Notes: generated from the letters alone by a model not told the origin. A stretch of 13,984 bases of DNA from Candidatus Omnitrophota bacterium (GCA_026387135.1 JAPLMH010000139.1:1-13984), one strand, 5' to 3'. Numbered from the stretch's first letter, positions 1 through 6,351 are shown. A program made the numbers and translations.

Positions 1-137
1 AGGAAGCCTTTTCTCTCTTTTATTCCGTATATCAGGTGGGCAAATGCCTCTTTATGGACACGACTCAGGTAAAGAAAACTGGGGTCGCTGGTTATGTTAA
101 ACGGTTTCTCTTTGAGGCCAAAGAATTGTCTATACAT
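1..137 (-). CDS. ExeA/GspA-type AAA ATPase, N-terminal fragment (runs off left edge)
   Basis: Reading the minus strand from an ATG at 137 gives 45 residues with no stop before the window edge. They begin MYRQFFGLKEKPFNIT, then SDPSFLYLS, then HLIYGIKERKGF. This matches the N-terminus of the ExeA/GspA-like P-loop ATPase family (FGLKEKPF, DP.FLYLS, then a GI..RKGF lead-in to Walker A), which is linked to type II secretion and to exosortase/polysaccharide loci. The Walker A itself lies outside the window. The gene diverges from the PilZ gene at 266, leaving about 130 bp between them. Oddly, a perfect AGGAGG on the minus strand (163-168) sits about 25 nt upstream of this ATG, too far for normal initiation, and the frame is closed by a TGA just upstream. 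The family call is fairly sure; its exact system is not. Confidence 0.8.
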   Translation of the reverse strand, partial: MYRQFFGLKEKPFNITSDPSFLYLSRVHKEAFAHLIYGIKERKGF

Positions 138-191
138 CTCAACTCAAATTATATATCCAAACACCTCCTAATGCAAATGAATTATTATCTC

Positions 192-220
192 TTGCTTTTT
201 GAATATCCATTATGTATACT
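192..220 (+). promoter_or_regulatory. sigma70-type promoter for the first PilZ gene
   Basis: TTGCTT (192-197), a 17-bp spacer, then TATACT (215-220). The gene's ribosome site AGGAG (252-256) and ATG (266) follow, giving a leader of about 40 nt. The rest of the 138-265 gap shows nothing else that I can call, apart from the AGGAGG on the minus strand. Confidence 0.6.
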
Positions 221-265
221 GTATCGTGTGTCACGGACATCGACGTTCAATAGGAGATATATTTT

Positions 266-643
266 ATGTGGAACGGAATAAACAGAAGAAAATTCCCGAG
301 AGCAAGCTATAAGTGCCTCATTACGATAAAGAAGAGGCTTACGGCCAAGACCATATCCACGCATACCGAGAATATAGGGGCAGGCGGCATATGCGTGATG
401 ATAAAGGAAGATCTGGGGCTCTTCCAGGGCGTGGACCTGGAACTCTTCCTTGAGGATACCCGGCCGCCTATAAAGTGCGGCGGCACCGTGGTATGGGTAG
501 TGAAGAAGTCCGAGCCGAAACAAAAAGGCAGTTATATCTATGACACCGGGATAGAGTTCATAGACGTCAGGCCTGAGGACAGAGACAGGATATCCGAGGC
601 TGTCGAAGAGATACTAAAAACGCAGACAAAGAGCAAAAAATAG
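266..643 (+). CDS. PilZ domain protein (PilZ-1)
   Basis: A 125-residue stand-alone PilZ domain, a cytoplasmic c-di-GMP receptor fold. The RxxxR motif is at R8-R12 (in NRRKFPR). The second motif, normally [D/N]xSxxG, is NIGAGG at 36-41, so the usual Ser is Gly here; ligand binding may be kept but weakened. The domain ends with the typical W..K linker and GIEFID strand near the C-terminus. There are no membrane segments. The start is fixed by AGGAG 9 nt upstream of the ATG and by the promoter at 192-220. It is transcribed away from the ATPase gene. No output domain is attached, so it probably acts by binding a partner protein, which I cannot name. Confidence 0.88.
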   Translation: MWNGINRRKFPRASYKCLITIKKRLTAKTISTHTENIGAGGICVMIKEDLGLFQGVDLELFLEDTRPPIKCGGTVVWVVKKSEPKQKGSYIYDTGIEFIDVRPEDRDRISEAVEEILKTQTKSKK

Positions 644-664
644 ACTATTTGTGCTCATGAGACC

Positions 665-693
665 TTGACAAATCACGCTACCTGTGTTATACT
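665..693 (+). promoter_or_regulatory. near-consensus sigma70 promoter for the TIGR04073 gene
   Basis: TTGACA (665-670), a 17-bp spacer, then TATACT (688-693). It is followed by a strong ribosome site, AAAGGAGGTG (711-720), 10 nt before the ATG at 731. The -35 is perfect and the -10 differs from consensus by one base, so high expression is expected. Confidence 0.8.
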
Positions 694-730
694 TGCTACA
701 AATCTATAGTAAAGGAGGTGAAAAAACAAG

Positions 731-1075
731 ATGAAAAGCTTACTAAAGGGTATAATTATATGCGTTGCTGTATTGATGATCCTTAACATGGCTTCTGCTA
801 GCTATGCTCAGGATATGGGAAAGAAACTATACAGAGGAGTCGCGAATATCGTAACTGGCTGGGTAGAGCTACCTAAGAACATTTATGATACAAGCGTAGA
901 AGACAATCCTCTCTCTGGTATTACTATTGGATTAGCAAAAGGAGTCGGAATGACGATCGTTAGGACTGGCGCCGGCGTTTACGAGACGGTGACATTCCCA
1001 TTCCCGATACCGGAAGGCTATACTCCAGTATTGGAACCGGAGTTTGTTAGATTGCACTCAAAAATAAGGGGATAG
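731..1075 (+). CDS. secreted TIGR04073-family protein, copy 1
   Basis: A 114-residue exported protein. Residues 1-26 form a signal peptide (KSLLKG, a hydrophobic core, then ASASYA before Gln27). The mature part carries the pattern I associate with the 'exosortase system-associated protein, TIGR04073' family: KLYRGVANIVTGW, then ELPKNIYDTS, then GITIGLAKGVGMT, R.GAGVYE, TFPFPIPEGY and a closing EPEFV. Molecular function is unknown in this family; members are found in organisms with exosortase/PEP-CTERM type sorting. The gene has its own promoter and very strong ribosome site and is followed at once by a large inverted repeat, so it may be mostly monocistronic. A paralogue lies at 7646. No exosortase gene is visible in this window. 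Confidence 0.82.
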   Translation: MKSLLKGIIICVAVLMILNMASASYAQDMGKKLYRGVANIVTGWVELPKNIYDTSVEDNPLSGITIGLAKGVGMTIVRTGAGVYETVTFPFPIPEGYTPVLEPEFVRLHSKIRG

Positions 1076-1141
1076 AAATTAAATTTCGCTTCGCGGAATT
1101 TTCCAGGCGAAACGAAAGAAAATTACTTCCCCTTATTTTTG
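1059..1141 (+). terminator. large stem-loop after TIGR04073 copy 1 (terminator or processing hairpin)
   Basis: A perfect 13-bp inverted repeat, CAAAAATAAGGGG (1059-1071) with CCCCTTATTTTTG (1129-1141), encloses a second stem, TTTCGCTTCGC (1084-1094) with GCGAAACGAAA (1108-1118), which has one mismatch. The T-rich 3' arm (TTATTTTT after CCCC) resembles a factor-independent terminator with an extended stem. The 5' arm overlaps the last codons of the upstream gene, and the 3' arm ends 21 nt before the next ATG. It could also be a partial terminator or a 3'-end stabiliser that sets the expression ratio of the two genes. Confidence 0.5.
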
Positions 1142-1162
1142 TCTAAAGAAATAAAGGGTTCT

Positions 1163-1519
1163 ATGATCGAAAGAAGAAGGTTCGTGCGGTTCGATACGAT
1201 TATGAATGCTATCTGCGAGTTTGGGCGCGGCATAAAGAGGACTTACGAGATCAGCAATATCAGTAAAGAAGGCGCACTGCTTCTTCTGGATACTCCGCTC
1301 AGTCAGGGTTCCGAACTGAACCTGTCGGTAGATGTCCCGGGGGATAATGTTCCGATATTCGTATCATGCAGCGTAGCCTGGCAGAAGGAATCGATCATGG
1401 AGCCAAAGAAAAAAGTGTACGAGACAGGTGTAAAATTCACCAAGATCGACAGTTTTGATAAAGGCAGATTTTTAGAATACATCTACTCCCAGTGGCTTAA
1501 ATTGCTGGAAAGGACATAA
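1163..1519 (+). CDS. PilZ domain protein (PilZ-2)
   Basis: A 118-residue stand-alone PilZ domain starting MIERRRFVRFD. Both c-di-GMP motifs are intact: RxxxR at R5-R9 and NISKEG at 32-37. The final part has the usual ETGVKF strand followed by a C-terminal helix. I chose the ATG at 1163, preceded by AAAGGG (1153-1158), over the in-frame TTG at 1139. That TTG lies inside the inverted repeat's 3' arm and would add eight residues absent from ordinary PilZ starts. No separate promoter is evident between the hairpin and the start, so expression probably depends on readthrough from the promoter at 665. The stop overlaps the next gene's start (TAATG), implying translational coupling with the zinc-ribbon protein. 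Confidence 0.85.
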   Translation: MIERRRFVRFDTIMNAICEFGRGIKRTYEISNISKEGALLLLDTPLSQGSELNLSVDVPGDNVPIFVSCSVAWQKESIMEPKKKVYETGVKFTKIDSFDKGRFLEYIYSQWLKLLERT

Positions 1520-1842
1520 TGAGCGAAGAAAATAAAGAGAAGGCAGAGGTCCCGACACCCGAAATACCCAAACAGGAGCCGGCAAAAGTCGAAGCTCCTA
1601 AAACGGAGGCTCCGAAAGCGGAGACCCCGACACCGGAAGCTCCTAAAGCGGAAGCTCCGAAACCGGAAGAGAAGAAGAAAGAGAAGCCGTCAAATTGCGC
1701 AGCCTGCAAAAAATCTATAAAGAAGAAACGTTACTATTACAGGAACGGCAAATATTTCTGCACGCAAAGATGCTTCAAGACTACCGTAGTAAAGGCAAGT
1801 CCGGAAGCCAAAGATGCGCCGGCTGAAACAGGAACGAAGTAA
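1519..1842 (+). CDS. small protein with E-A-P-K repeat tail and four-Cys zinc-ribbon-like domain
   Basis: A 107-residue protein in two parts. Residues 1-57 are low-complexity and rich in Glu, Ala, Pro and Lys, including five tandem pentapeptides of the EAPKx type (residues 25-49). Residues 58-95 hold a compact four-cysteine module: CAAC, a basic spacer (KKSIKKKRYYYRNGKY), then FCTQRC. This pattern resembles a treble-clef or TRASH-like metal site; zinc binding is inference. The C-terminal tail is again Ala/Pro/Glu rich. There is no signal peptide. It overlaps the preceding PilZ gene by one base, so the two are probably co-translated and may work together. No named family is recognised. The E-A-P-K part is probably an extended linker. 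Confidence 0.7.
   Translation: MSEENKEKAEVPTPEIPKQEPAKVEAPKTEAPKAETPTPEAPKAEAPKPEEKKKEKPSNCAACKKSIKKKRYYYRNGKYFCTQRCFKTTVVKASPEAKDAPAETGTK
1591..1665 (+). repeat. five tandem 15-bp units encoding EAPKx
   Basis: Five in-frame 15-bp units, each GA(A/G)GCTCC(T/G)AAA-like followed by a variable codon, encode EAPKT, EAPKA, ETPTP, EAPKA and EAPKP. The third unit has diverged. Copy number could vary between strains by slippage without breaking the frame. Confidence 0.8.
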
Positions 1843-1854
1843 TAAGCTCTCAAA

Positions 1855-2409
1855 ATGCCAAGGCTTGAACTACCGCCAAGCGAAGCCCTTTATCCTGTCC
1901 CTGTAGCTCTTGTAAGCTGCGGGAACCGGGATCGAGCCAACATAATAACTATAGCGTGGTGCGGTGTGGTCTGCTCAAAACCACCTATCCTGACCATCTC
2001 CGTAAGGCCCTCGAGATATTCCAGTAACCTCATAAAAGAGTCCGGAGATTTTGTACTAAATATACCCACGCAAGACCTTCTAAAGGAGGTCGATATCTGC
2101 GGCACCGTATCTGGTACTGATAAGGATAAATTTAAGCTTTGCAACTTCACGAAGATAGATCCTTCCATAGTGAGGTCTCCCATGATAGAAGAGTGCCCCG
2201 CCAACATTGAATGCAAAGTGACCAAGATATTGAGCCTTGGCGCTCATGACATGTTCATGGGGGAGGTGGTTAAAGTCCATCATGACAGATCCGTCCTTGA
2301 TAAAGAAGGCAGGATGGATTATTCCAAGGCCGCGCCTATAGTTTATAATCAGGGCGAATACTGGTCTCTCGGCAAAAGAGTGGGCCGTTATGGATTCTCG
2401 GCCAAGTAA
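1855..2409 (+). CDS. flavin reductase-like FMN-binding protein
   Basis: A 184-residue single-domain protein of the flavin reductase-like/flavoredoxin split-barrel family. Visible family features are the N-terminal YPVPVALVSCG strand, the N-I-I-T-I-A-W segment, KPPILTISVRPSR (the usual 'PP...S..P.R.S' FMN-phosphate loop), NLIKESGDFVLNIP, and GEVVKVH near the end. Such proteins bind FMN and act as NAD(P)H:flavin reductases or electron carriers; which one applies here is not visible. It is cytoplasmic, with no signal peptide. No good ribosome site precedes the ATG, which lies 12 nt after the previous stop, so coupling is likely. It overlaps the DUF523 gene by 20 nt and begins a three-gene redox run. 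Confidence 0.85.
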   Translation: MPRLELPPSEALYPVPVALVSCGNRDRANIITIAWCGVVCSKPPILTISVRPSRYSSNLIKESGDFVLNIPTQDLLKEVDICGTVSGTDKDKFKLCNFTKIDPSIVRSPMIEECPANIECKVTKILSLGAHDMFMGEVVKVHHDRSVLDKEGRMDYSKAAPIVYNQGEYWSLGKRVGRYGFSAK

Positions 2410-2854
2410 AATATGTCTGGTAAGCGCCTGCCTCGCAGGGATCAACTGCACCTACCGCGGTAAAAATAATCTCAATGATAAAATAAAAAAAGATGTTGAT
2501 GGCGGTAGGTCTATAGCTTTATGCCCGGAAACATTGGCTTCTCTTGGCGTGCCAAGAGAAAAAATAGAGCTCTCCGGCGGTGATGGCAATGATGTTCTTG
2601 ACGGAAAAGCCAAGGCTATAAGCTCAAATGGCACAGATGTAACAAAGGATGTTATAATGGGGGCATATAAGGTATTGGAAACCGCAAAGAGACTTGGCAT
2701 AAAGAATGCTGTATTAAAATCGAAGAGCCCCACATGCGGTGTCGGCCGAATATATGACGGGACATTCTCCGGCACTTTAAGGGATGGCGATGGGGTACTG
2801 ACCGCCCTGCTAAAAAGAAGCGGCGTAACGGTCTCTACCGAGAAAGAGGTATAA
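2390..2854 (+). CDS. DUF523 family protein
   Basis: A 154-residue protein with the family's ordered motifs: VSACLAGINCTYRG (C14, C20), ALCPETLASLGVPRE (C45), LKSKSPTCGVGRIYDGTF (C116) and GDGVLTALL. The four conserved Cys suggest a metal or Fe-S site. The family has no established function and occurs alone or fused to DUF1722. Length is normal for the stand-alone form. The start ATG lies inside the preceding gene's last codons, giving a 20-nt overlap and indicating translational coupling. Its place between a flavin reductase-like protein and an Fe-S DUF362 protein hints at a redox or metal-linked role; that is inference from context only. Confidence 0.87.
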   Translation: MDSRPSKICLVSACLAGINCTYRGKNNLNDKIKKDVDGGRSIALCPETLASLGVPREKIELSGGDGNDVLDGKAKAISSNGTDVTKDVIMGAYKVLETAKRLGIKNAVLKSKSPTCGVGRIYDGTFSGTLRDGDGVLTALLKRSGVTVSTEKEV

Positions 2855-2855
2855 C

Positions 2856-3929
2856 ATGGCAAGCGATGTATTCATGGTAAAGGTCAAGAATGATGATCCG
2901 GACAGCGTGATAGCCCAGAAGCTTAATACGCTCGTCGATGCCTCCGGAGTGCTCGGATATCTGCAAAAGGGAGATTACACCGGCATAAAGATACATTTCG
3001 GAGAGGAAGGAAATACGGGGCACATAAAAGCCGACTGGCTTAAGGGGCTTATTGAGCGTTTACAGCGTGTGACAGATAATATATTTTTCACCGATACGAA
3101 CGTCCTGTACAAGCAGAGCAAAAGGACAAATGCGGTGGATCATCTGAAGCTGGCCTATAGCCATGGCTTCAACTTTCAAGAGATGAACGTGCCCGTGATA
3201 ATCGCAGATGGGCTTTGGGGAAGGAACTATACCGATGTGGAGATAAATAAAAAACGTTTCTCCAAAGTCAAGATAGCTTCGGACATAGCAGACTGCGATA
3301 GCCTGTTGGCGCTCACGCATATAACAGGCCACATCATGACCGGCTTTGCGGGGGCTATAAAAAATCTCGGAATGGGCTGCGCTTCGCGCCGCGGCAAGTT
3401 CGAACAACATTGCGGCATAGTGCCCGATTTTAACCCAGCAGAGTGTATCGGCTGCGGACTGTGCGCATCAAATTGTCCTGCGGACGCCATAACGCTCTTT
3501 AAAGAGAAGGCAAAAATAGACGAGGCAAAGTGTATAGGGTGTGGTGAGTGCGTCGTAGTATGCAAGACTGAAGCTTTGAATGCCAAATGGAGCGAAACAC
3601 TTGCAAATCTACAGGAGAAGATGGTAGAATATGCCTGCGGTGCGGTTAAAGCAGTCGATAGAAAGATAGGGTACATAAATTTTTTGACCGATATCACCAG
3701 AGACTGCGACTGCCTGGCCAAAGACGAGCCGAGAATAGTAGAGGATGTCGGGATACTTGCGTCAAATGACCTTGTCAGCATCGATTCGGCTTCCGCAGAG
3801 ATACTGAACAGCTTAAGAGGTAAAGACATATTCAGGCAGGAGTATCCCCAGATAGACTGGTCGGTGCAGTTAAGGTATGCGGCCAGCCTGGGGTTGGGCG
3901 AAACCGATTACAAGTTAAGGATGGTATAA
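2856..3929 (+). CDS. DUF362 domain protein with two 4Fe-4S ferredoxin clusters
   Basis: A 357-residue cytoplasmic protein. Residues 1-185 are the DUF362 domain (KIHFGEEGNTGHI, then FFTDTNVLY, then HITGHIMTGFAGAIKNLGMG). Next come two typical 4Fe-4S motifs: C197-x2-C200-x2-C203-x3-C207, followed by P, and C226-x2-C229-x2-C232-x3-C236. The C-terminal part (C-G-A-V-K-A, then FLTDITRDCDC) completes the usual DUF362 fold. The family's reaction is not established; the ferredoxin insert implies electron transfer. The ATG follows the DUF523 stop by one base, with AAAGAGG 6 nt upstream. It closes the 1855-3929 redox run, and the next gene starts 14 nt later. Confidence 0.9.
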   Translation: MASDVFMVKVKNDDPDSVIAQKLNTLVDASGVLGYLQKGDYTGIKIHFGEEGNTGHIKADWLKGLIERLQRVTDNIFFTDTNVLYKQSKRTNAVDHLKLAYSHGFNFQEMNVPVIIADGLWGRNYTDVEINKKRFSKVKIASDIADCDSLLALTHITGHIMTGFAGAIKNLGMGCASRRGKFEQHCGIVPDFNPAECIGCGLCASNCPADAITLFKEKAKIDEAKCIGCGECVVVCKTEALNAKWSETLANLQEKMVEYACGAVKAVDRKIGYINFLTDITRDCDCLAKDEPRIVEDVGILASNDLVSIDSASAEILNSLRGKDIFRQEYPQIDWSVQLRYAASLGLGETDYKLRMV

Positions 3930-3943
3930 CGGGGGATCAAAGC

Positions 3944-4306
3944 ATGGTATCTCAGGAGAGAAGAAAGTTTCCGCGCGTAAAAGATGAGGGCCTGTCCCTT
4001 AAATTAAGGCTTGACGATTTTGATTCCATAACACATACCATGAATATCAGCTCTTCCGGCGTGTATTGTAAGCTGGACAAATAGCTCCCACTTATGTCCA
4101 GAGTGAAGCTAATGCTGATGATACCCGATCCGGAAAAGGACGGCAACTTAAAGGATCTCGAAGTTGACGGCGTTGTGGTGCGGCAGCACCCCGTTACAAT
4201 AGACGGAGTTATAAAACACTATGACGTGGCCATATTCTTCGAGGATCTTTCCGAAAAGGACAAAGGAATAATAGCCGGCTACATCAAGAGAAAGGGCACG
4301 TCGTAG
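3944..4306 (+). pseudogene. PilZ domain gene (PilZ-3) interrupted by an in-frame TAG
   Basis: From ATG 3944 the frame reads MVSQERRKFPRVKDEG with RxxxR at R7-R11, then MNISSSGVYCKLDK with NISSSG at 34-39. It then meets TAG at 4082-4084 (codon 47). The same frame continues without another stop to 4306 with typical PilZ C-terminal strands (LPLMSRVKLMLMIPD, VVVRQHPV, HYDVAIFFEDL). Read through, it would be a normal-length 120-residue PilZ protein with both motifs intact. A single base change in a Tyr, Gln, Glu, Lys, Trp, Leu or Ser codon would explain the stop. The downstream piece alone (possible ATG at 4094) lacks both ligand motifs. Alternatives are a sequencing error or suppression; TAG ends several other genes here, so general recoding is unlikely. 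Confidence 0.75.
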
Positions 4307-4786
4307 ATGTTCCTGATAGTCGGAACGGTCTTTCTTATTCTGCTATCGATCACATTGATGATGCTTTGGAGCCATGAAAAAATAGCGATAAAAAGGGTGG
4401 TGCCGCACGCCAAGATCGAGGAGTGCTGGGATGGGGAAGACAGGCGTTCTCACGAACGGTTCAATAAGGACCTCAAGGTGGAGTATTGCGTGCGAAAGAG
4501 GCCTCATCTCAAGAACTGCAGGACCGTCGATCTCTCTAAAGGCGGAATGAAACTTCTCCTCGATGAGAAGCTGCCCAAGGGCGCCATAATGAGCCTGAAA
4601 GTGTCCATTCCCGATAATAGGCGGACTATCGAGGTAGAGGCGGAAGTAGTCTGGACTAATGATGCCGACAATAAGGATCCCTCCGGCAAGAGATTCTTCT
4701 TCAGTGGTTTAAAATTCATCGCCGTCAAAGAGCCTGCGGGGATCCATCTTTCAGAATATCTATCCAGCCTCGGATCTAAAGGGTAG
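4307..4786 (+). CDS. membrane-anchored PilZ domain protein (PilZ-4)
   Basis: A 159-residue protein. Residues 2-21 form one transmembrane helix (FLIVGTVFLILLSITLMML), followed by a linker of about 25 residues and then a PilZ domain. The domain carries RxxxR at R47-R51 (DRRSHERF) and DLSKGG at 75-80, so the c-di-GMP motifs are intact. The basic stretch after the helix suggests the PilZ domain faces the cytoplasm. The ATG directly abuts the TAG of the broken PilZ gene, with no ribosome site of its own, so translation probably depends on coupling to the upstream frame; the nonsense codon there may therefore affect this gene as well. It heads a packed run with DUF4416 and envelope genes. Confidence 0.87.
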   Translation: MFLIVGTVFLILLSITLMMLWSHEKIAIKRVVPHAKIEECWDGEDRRSHERFNKDLKVEYCVRKRPHLKNCRTVDLSKGGMKLLLDEKLPKGAIMSLKVSIPDNRRTIEVEAEVVWTNDADNKDPSGKRFFFSGLKFIAVKEPAGIHLSEYLSSLGSKG

Positions 4787-4800
4787 CGGGAAGTGCGGAT

Positions 4801-5328
4801 ATGGGCAAGATAAATCCTCCGGAGAAAGTTAAGCTCATAGCCGGGCTCATATCGAACGACGAGGCGCTGCTCGACAAGATGGGCGCGTTGCTTGAGAAGA
4901 GACTTAGGAACAAAGTGGATTTCAATAGTCCTGTGATAGACTTTAACTACACCGACTATTACGATAAGGAGATGGGCGGACGGCTTAAGAGAAAATTTCT
5001 CAGCTTTAAAAAACTTGTGCGGCTGGAGGGAATAGCAAAGGTAAAGTTGCTCACCAATGAACTTGAAAAGAGATTCCTCGTTGATGGAAAGAGAGCTATC
5101 AACATCGATCCGGGCTATATCGATATGGCAAAACTGGTGCTCCTCTCCACAAAGGATTATTCGCATAGGATCCATATAGGGAACGGTATCTTTGCCGAGG
5201 TCACTTTGCATTACAAGGATAAGCGTTTTAACTTCTGGCCCTGGACCTATCCCGATTATAAATCTGAAGAGTACACAAGCGTATTCGGGAAGATCAGGGA
5301 TATCTACAAGAGCGAAAAAGGGGCTTAA
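4801..5328 (+). CDS. DUF4416 family protein
   Basis: A 175-residue soluble protein recognised as DUF4416 by its opening PPEKVKLIAGLISND, the FNYTDYYDKEMG segment, NIDPGYIDMAKLVLLSTKDY, HRIHIGNGIFAEVTLHY and FWPWTYPDY. The family is found in Omnitrophota, Nitrospirota and delta-proteobacterial lineages and has no assigned function. Length is normal. It sits 14 nt after the membrane PilZ gene and 6 nt before a membrane-anchored gene, so it is part of the 3944-7644 run. No catalytic motif is recognisable to me. Confidence 0.82.
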   Translation: MGKINPPEKVKLIAGLISNDEALLDKMGALLEKRLRNKVDFNSPVIDFNYTDYYDKEMGGRLKRKFLSFKKLVRLEGIAKVKLLTNELEKRFLVDGKRAINIDPGYIDMAKLVLLSTKDYSHRIHIGNGIFAEVTLHYKDKRFNFWPWTYPDYKSEEYTSVFGKIRDIYKSEKGA

Positions 5329-5334
5329 AAAGGC

Positions 5335-5922
5335 ATGATAATAAAGAGAAAGAGCCTGATAGTCGGTCTGGTATCGAGCGTCGTCATAGCTCTGGTATTG
5401 ATAATGACGCTTATCGGATATTTCATCTATCTTGAATTCAAGAGCAGGGAATTTGCTAATGTTTATCAGGAACTTTTGGAAAAAACAAAAGCTAAGGTCT
5501 ATTCAAGGCACCTGGATATATTCGGCCTCGACGCAAGGATCGAAAATACCGGAGCGCTTAAGGGGAAACCCATAATAGAGGGCGCCATAACCAATAAAGG
5601 GTCCAGGGAGATCGTTAATCTGGTATTAAAATTAAGTTTTCTGGACAGGGACAGCGCCTCCATATACGAGATCACGGCGCATCCGCAGGAGCCTGCGCTG
5701 GGCAGCACCGTCTTTACCCGTGTTTCGATGCCTCATCTCTACAGCTACGCGCATCCGATAGATTCTCTTAAGCCCGGGCAGACGTTAAAATTCAAGAAGA
5801 TCATAACGAGCTGCCCGACCGAGATATTTGTAGAGCTCAGGGAGGGCGAGAAACCGACAAAATCATTCGGAAGATGGTCCGGCAAGCTGACCTCTGAAGT
5901 CATATCATTAGACCTGTTATAA
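5335..5922 (+). CDS. membrane-anchored beta-rich protein of unknown function
   Basis: A 195-residue protein with an N-terminal signal anchor (residues 9-32, LVSSVVIALVLIMTLIGYFIYL, flanked by KRK). A short coiled region (EFANVYQELLEKTKAKV) follows. The rest is a probable extracytoplasmic beta-sandwich whose strands (PIIEGAITNKGSREIVNLVL, KLSFLDRDSASIYE) resemble FxLYD or DUF3426-type modules. That assignment is by eye and tentative. A second pattern, LKPGQTLKFKKII, is typical of such 'difference in ligand' domains. Its stop abuts the next ATG (TAAATG), so it is coupled to the hydrolase gene. No enzymatic motif is seen. Confidence 0.72.
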   Translation: MIIKRKSLIVGLVSSVVIALVLIMTLIGYFIYLEFKSREFANVYQELLEKTKAKVYSRHLDIFGLDARIENTGALKGKPIIEGAITNKGSREIVNLVLKLSFLDRDSASIYEITAHPQEPALGSTVFTRVSMPHLYSYAHPIDSLKPGQTLKFKKIITSCPTEIFVELREGEKPTKSFGRWSGKLTSEVISLDLL

Positions 5923-6312
5923 ATGAGAAAAATATATATCGCGGTATTCGCTATACTAGTCTCCGGCGCCCTTCTCTTTATGGGATCGTTCTTTTATCTT
6001 GATAAGGAAAAGCATAAAGTATTTTTTTATACGGTAAACATTAACGGGCACGATACTGGAAATATAAAGGTAGATAAGTATATAACCGACGATAAGACCA
6101 TATATAAGTCGGTGGATTCCGAGCCTTTCGGGCTAAACTTTACGGAGATAAGGTCCAGGATAACCCTAAATGAATTTGGCGCTTTCGTCAGCTATATGAA
6201 AGAGAGCGCCTCTAAAGGAGTTCAGGATGTGGTATATTTGGAGAGCTCCGACAAGAATATATCATTTGTGGCAACTTCGAGATCGGAGTTCGCATACCTG
6301 ACCGGACTCTGA
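5923..6312 (+). CDS. N-terminal piece of an envelope alpha/beta-hydrolase gene, ended by an in-frame TGA
   Basis: 129 residues up to TGA at 6310-6312. A signal anchor (residues 3-23, KIYIAVFAILVSGALLFMG) is followed by beta-rich sequence (VNINGHDTGNIKVDKY, then ITLNEFGAFVSYMKES) of the kind found in DUF3108-like N-terminal domains. The same frame continues past the TGA without another stop to 7644, and the residues just after it (VKDGTFVFEEGSP) complete this same domain. This is therefore the front part of one 573-residue gene, not an independent gene. It abuts the preceding stop and has no ribosome site of its own. Either a nonsense change (for example TGG to TGA), a sequence error, or programmed readthrough would account for it. 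Real translation of the fragment alone would give a truncated export domain. Confidence 0.68.
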   Translation: MRKIYIAVFAILVSGALLFMGSFFYLDKEKHKVFFYTVNINGHDTGNIKVDKYITDDKTIYKSVDSEPFGLNFTEIRSRITLNEFGAFVSYMKESASKGVQDVVYLESSDKNISFVATSRSEFAYLTGL

Positions 6313-6320
6313 GTAAAAGA

Positions 6321-6351
6321 CGGGACCTTCGTATTCGAAGAAGGCTCCCCG
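6321..6351 (+). other. hairpin just downstream of the in-frame TGA
   Basis: CGGG (6321-6324) pairs with CCCG (6348-6351), A6325 with T6346, and CCTTC (6326-6330) with GAAGG (6340-6344), leaving a 9-nt loop. A competing fold pairs CTTCG (6327-6331) with CGAAG (6336-6340) around TATT. The stem base is 8 nt after the TGA, close to where bacterial SECIS hairpins sit, but the loop is not a clear SECIS match. GAAGG also lies 7 nt before the GTG at 6352 and could be a ribosome site for restart. Confidence 0.45.

Noticed and set aside
36..281. An 81-residue + strand open frame at the left edge
   Set aside because: It lies antisense to the start of the ExeA-type ATPase gene and overlaps the promoter of the first PilZ gene. 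It has no ribosome site and no recognisable protein features.
625..650. Terminator after the first PilZ gene
   Set aside because: The small AAATA/TATTT palindrome has no GC stem and no T run after it.
6310..6351. A confident selenocysteine/SECIS call
   Set aside because: The hairpin position is suggestive, but the loop is not a clear SECIS match, the protein is not a known redox selenoprotein, and no Sec machinery is visible in the window.
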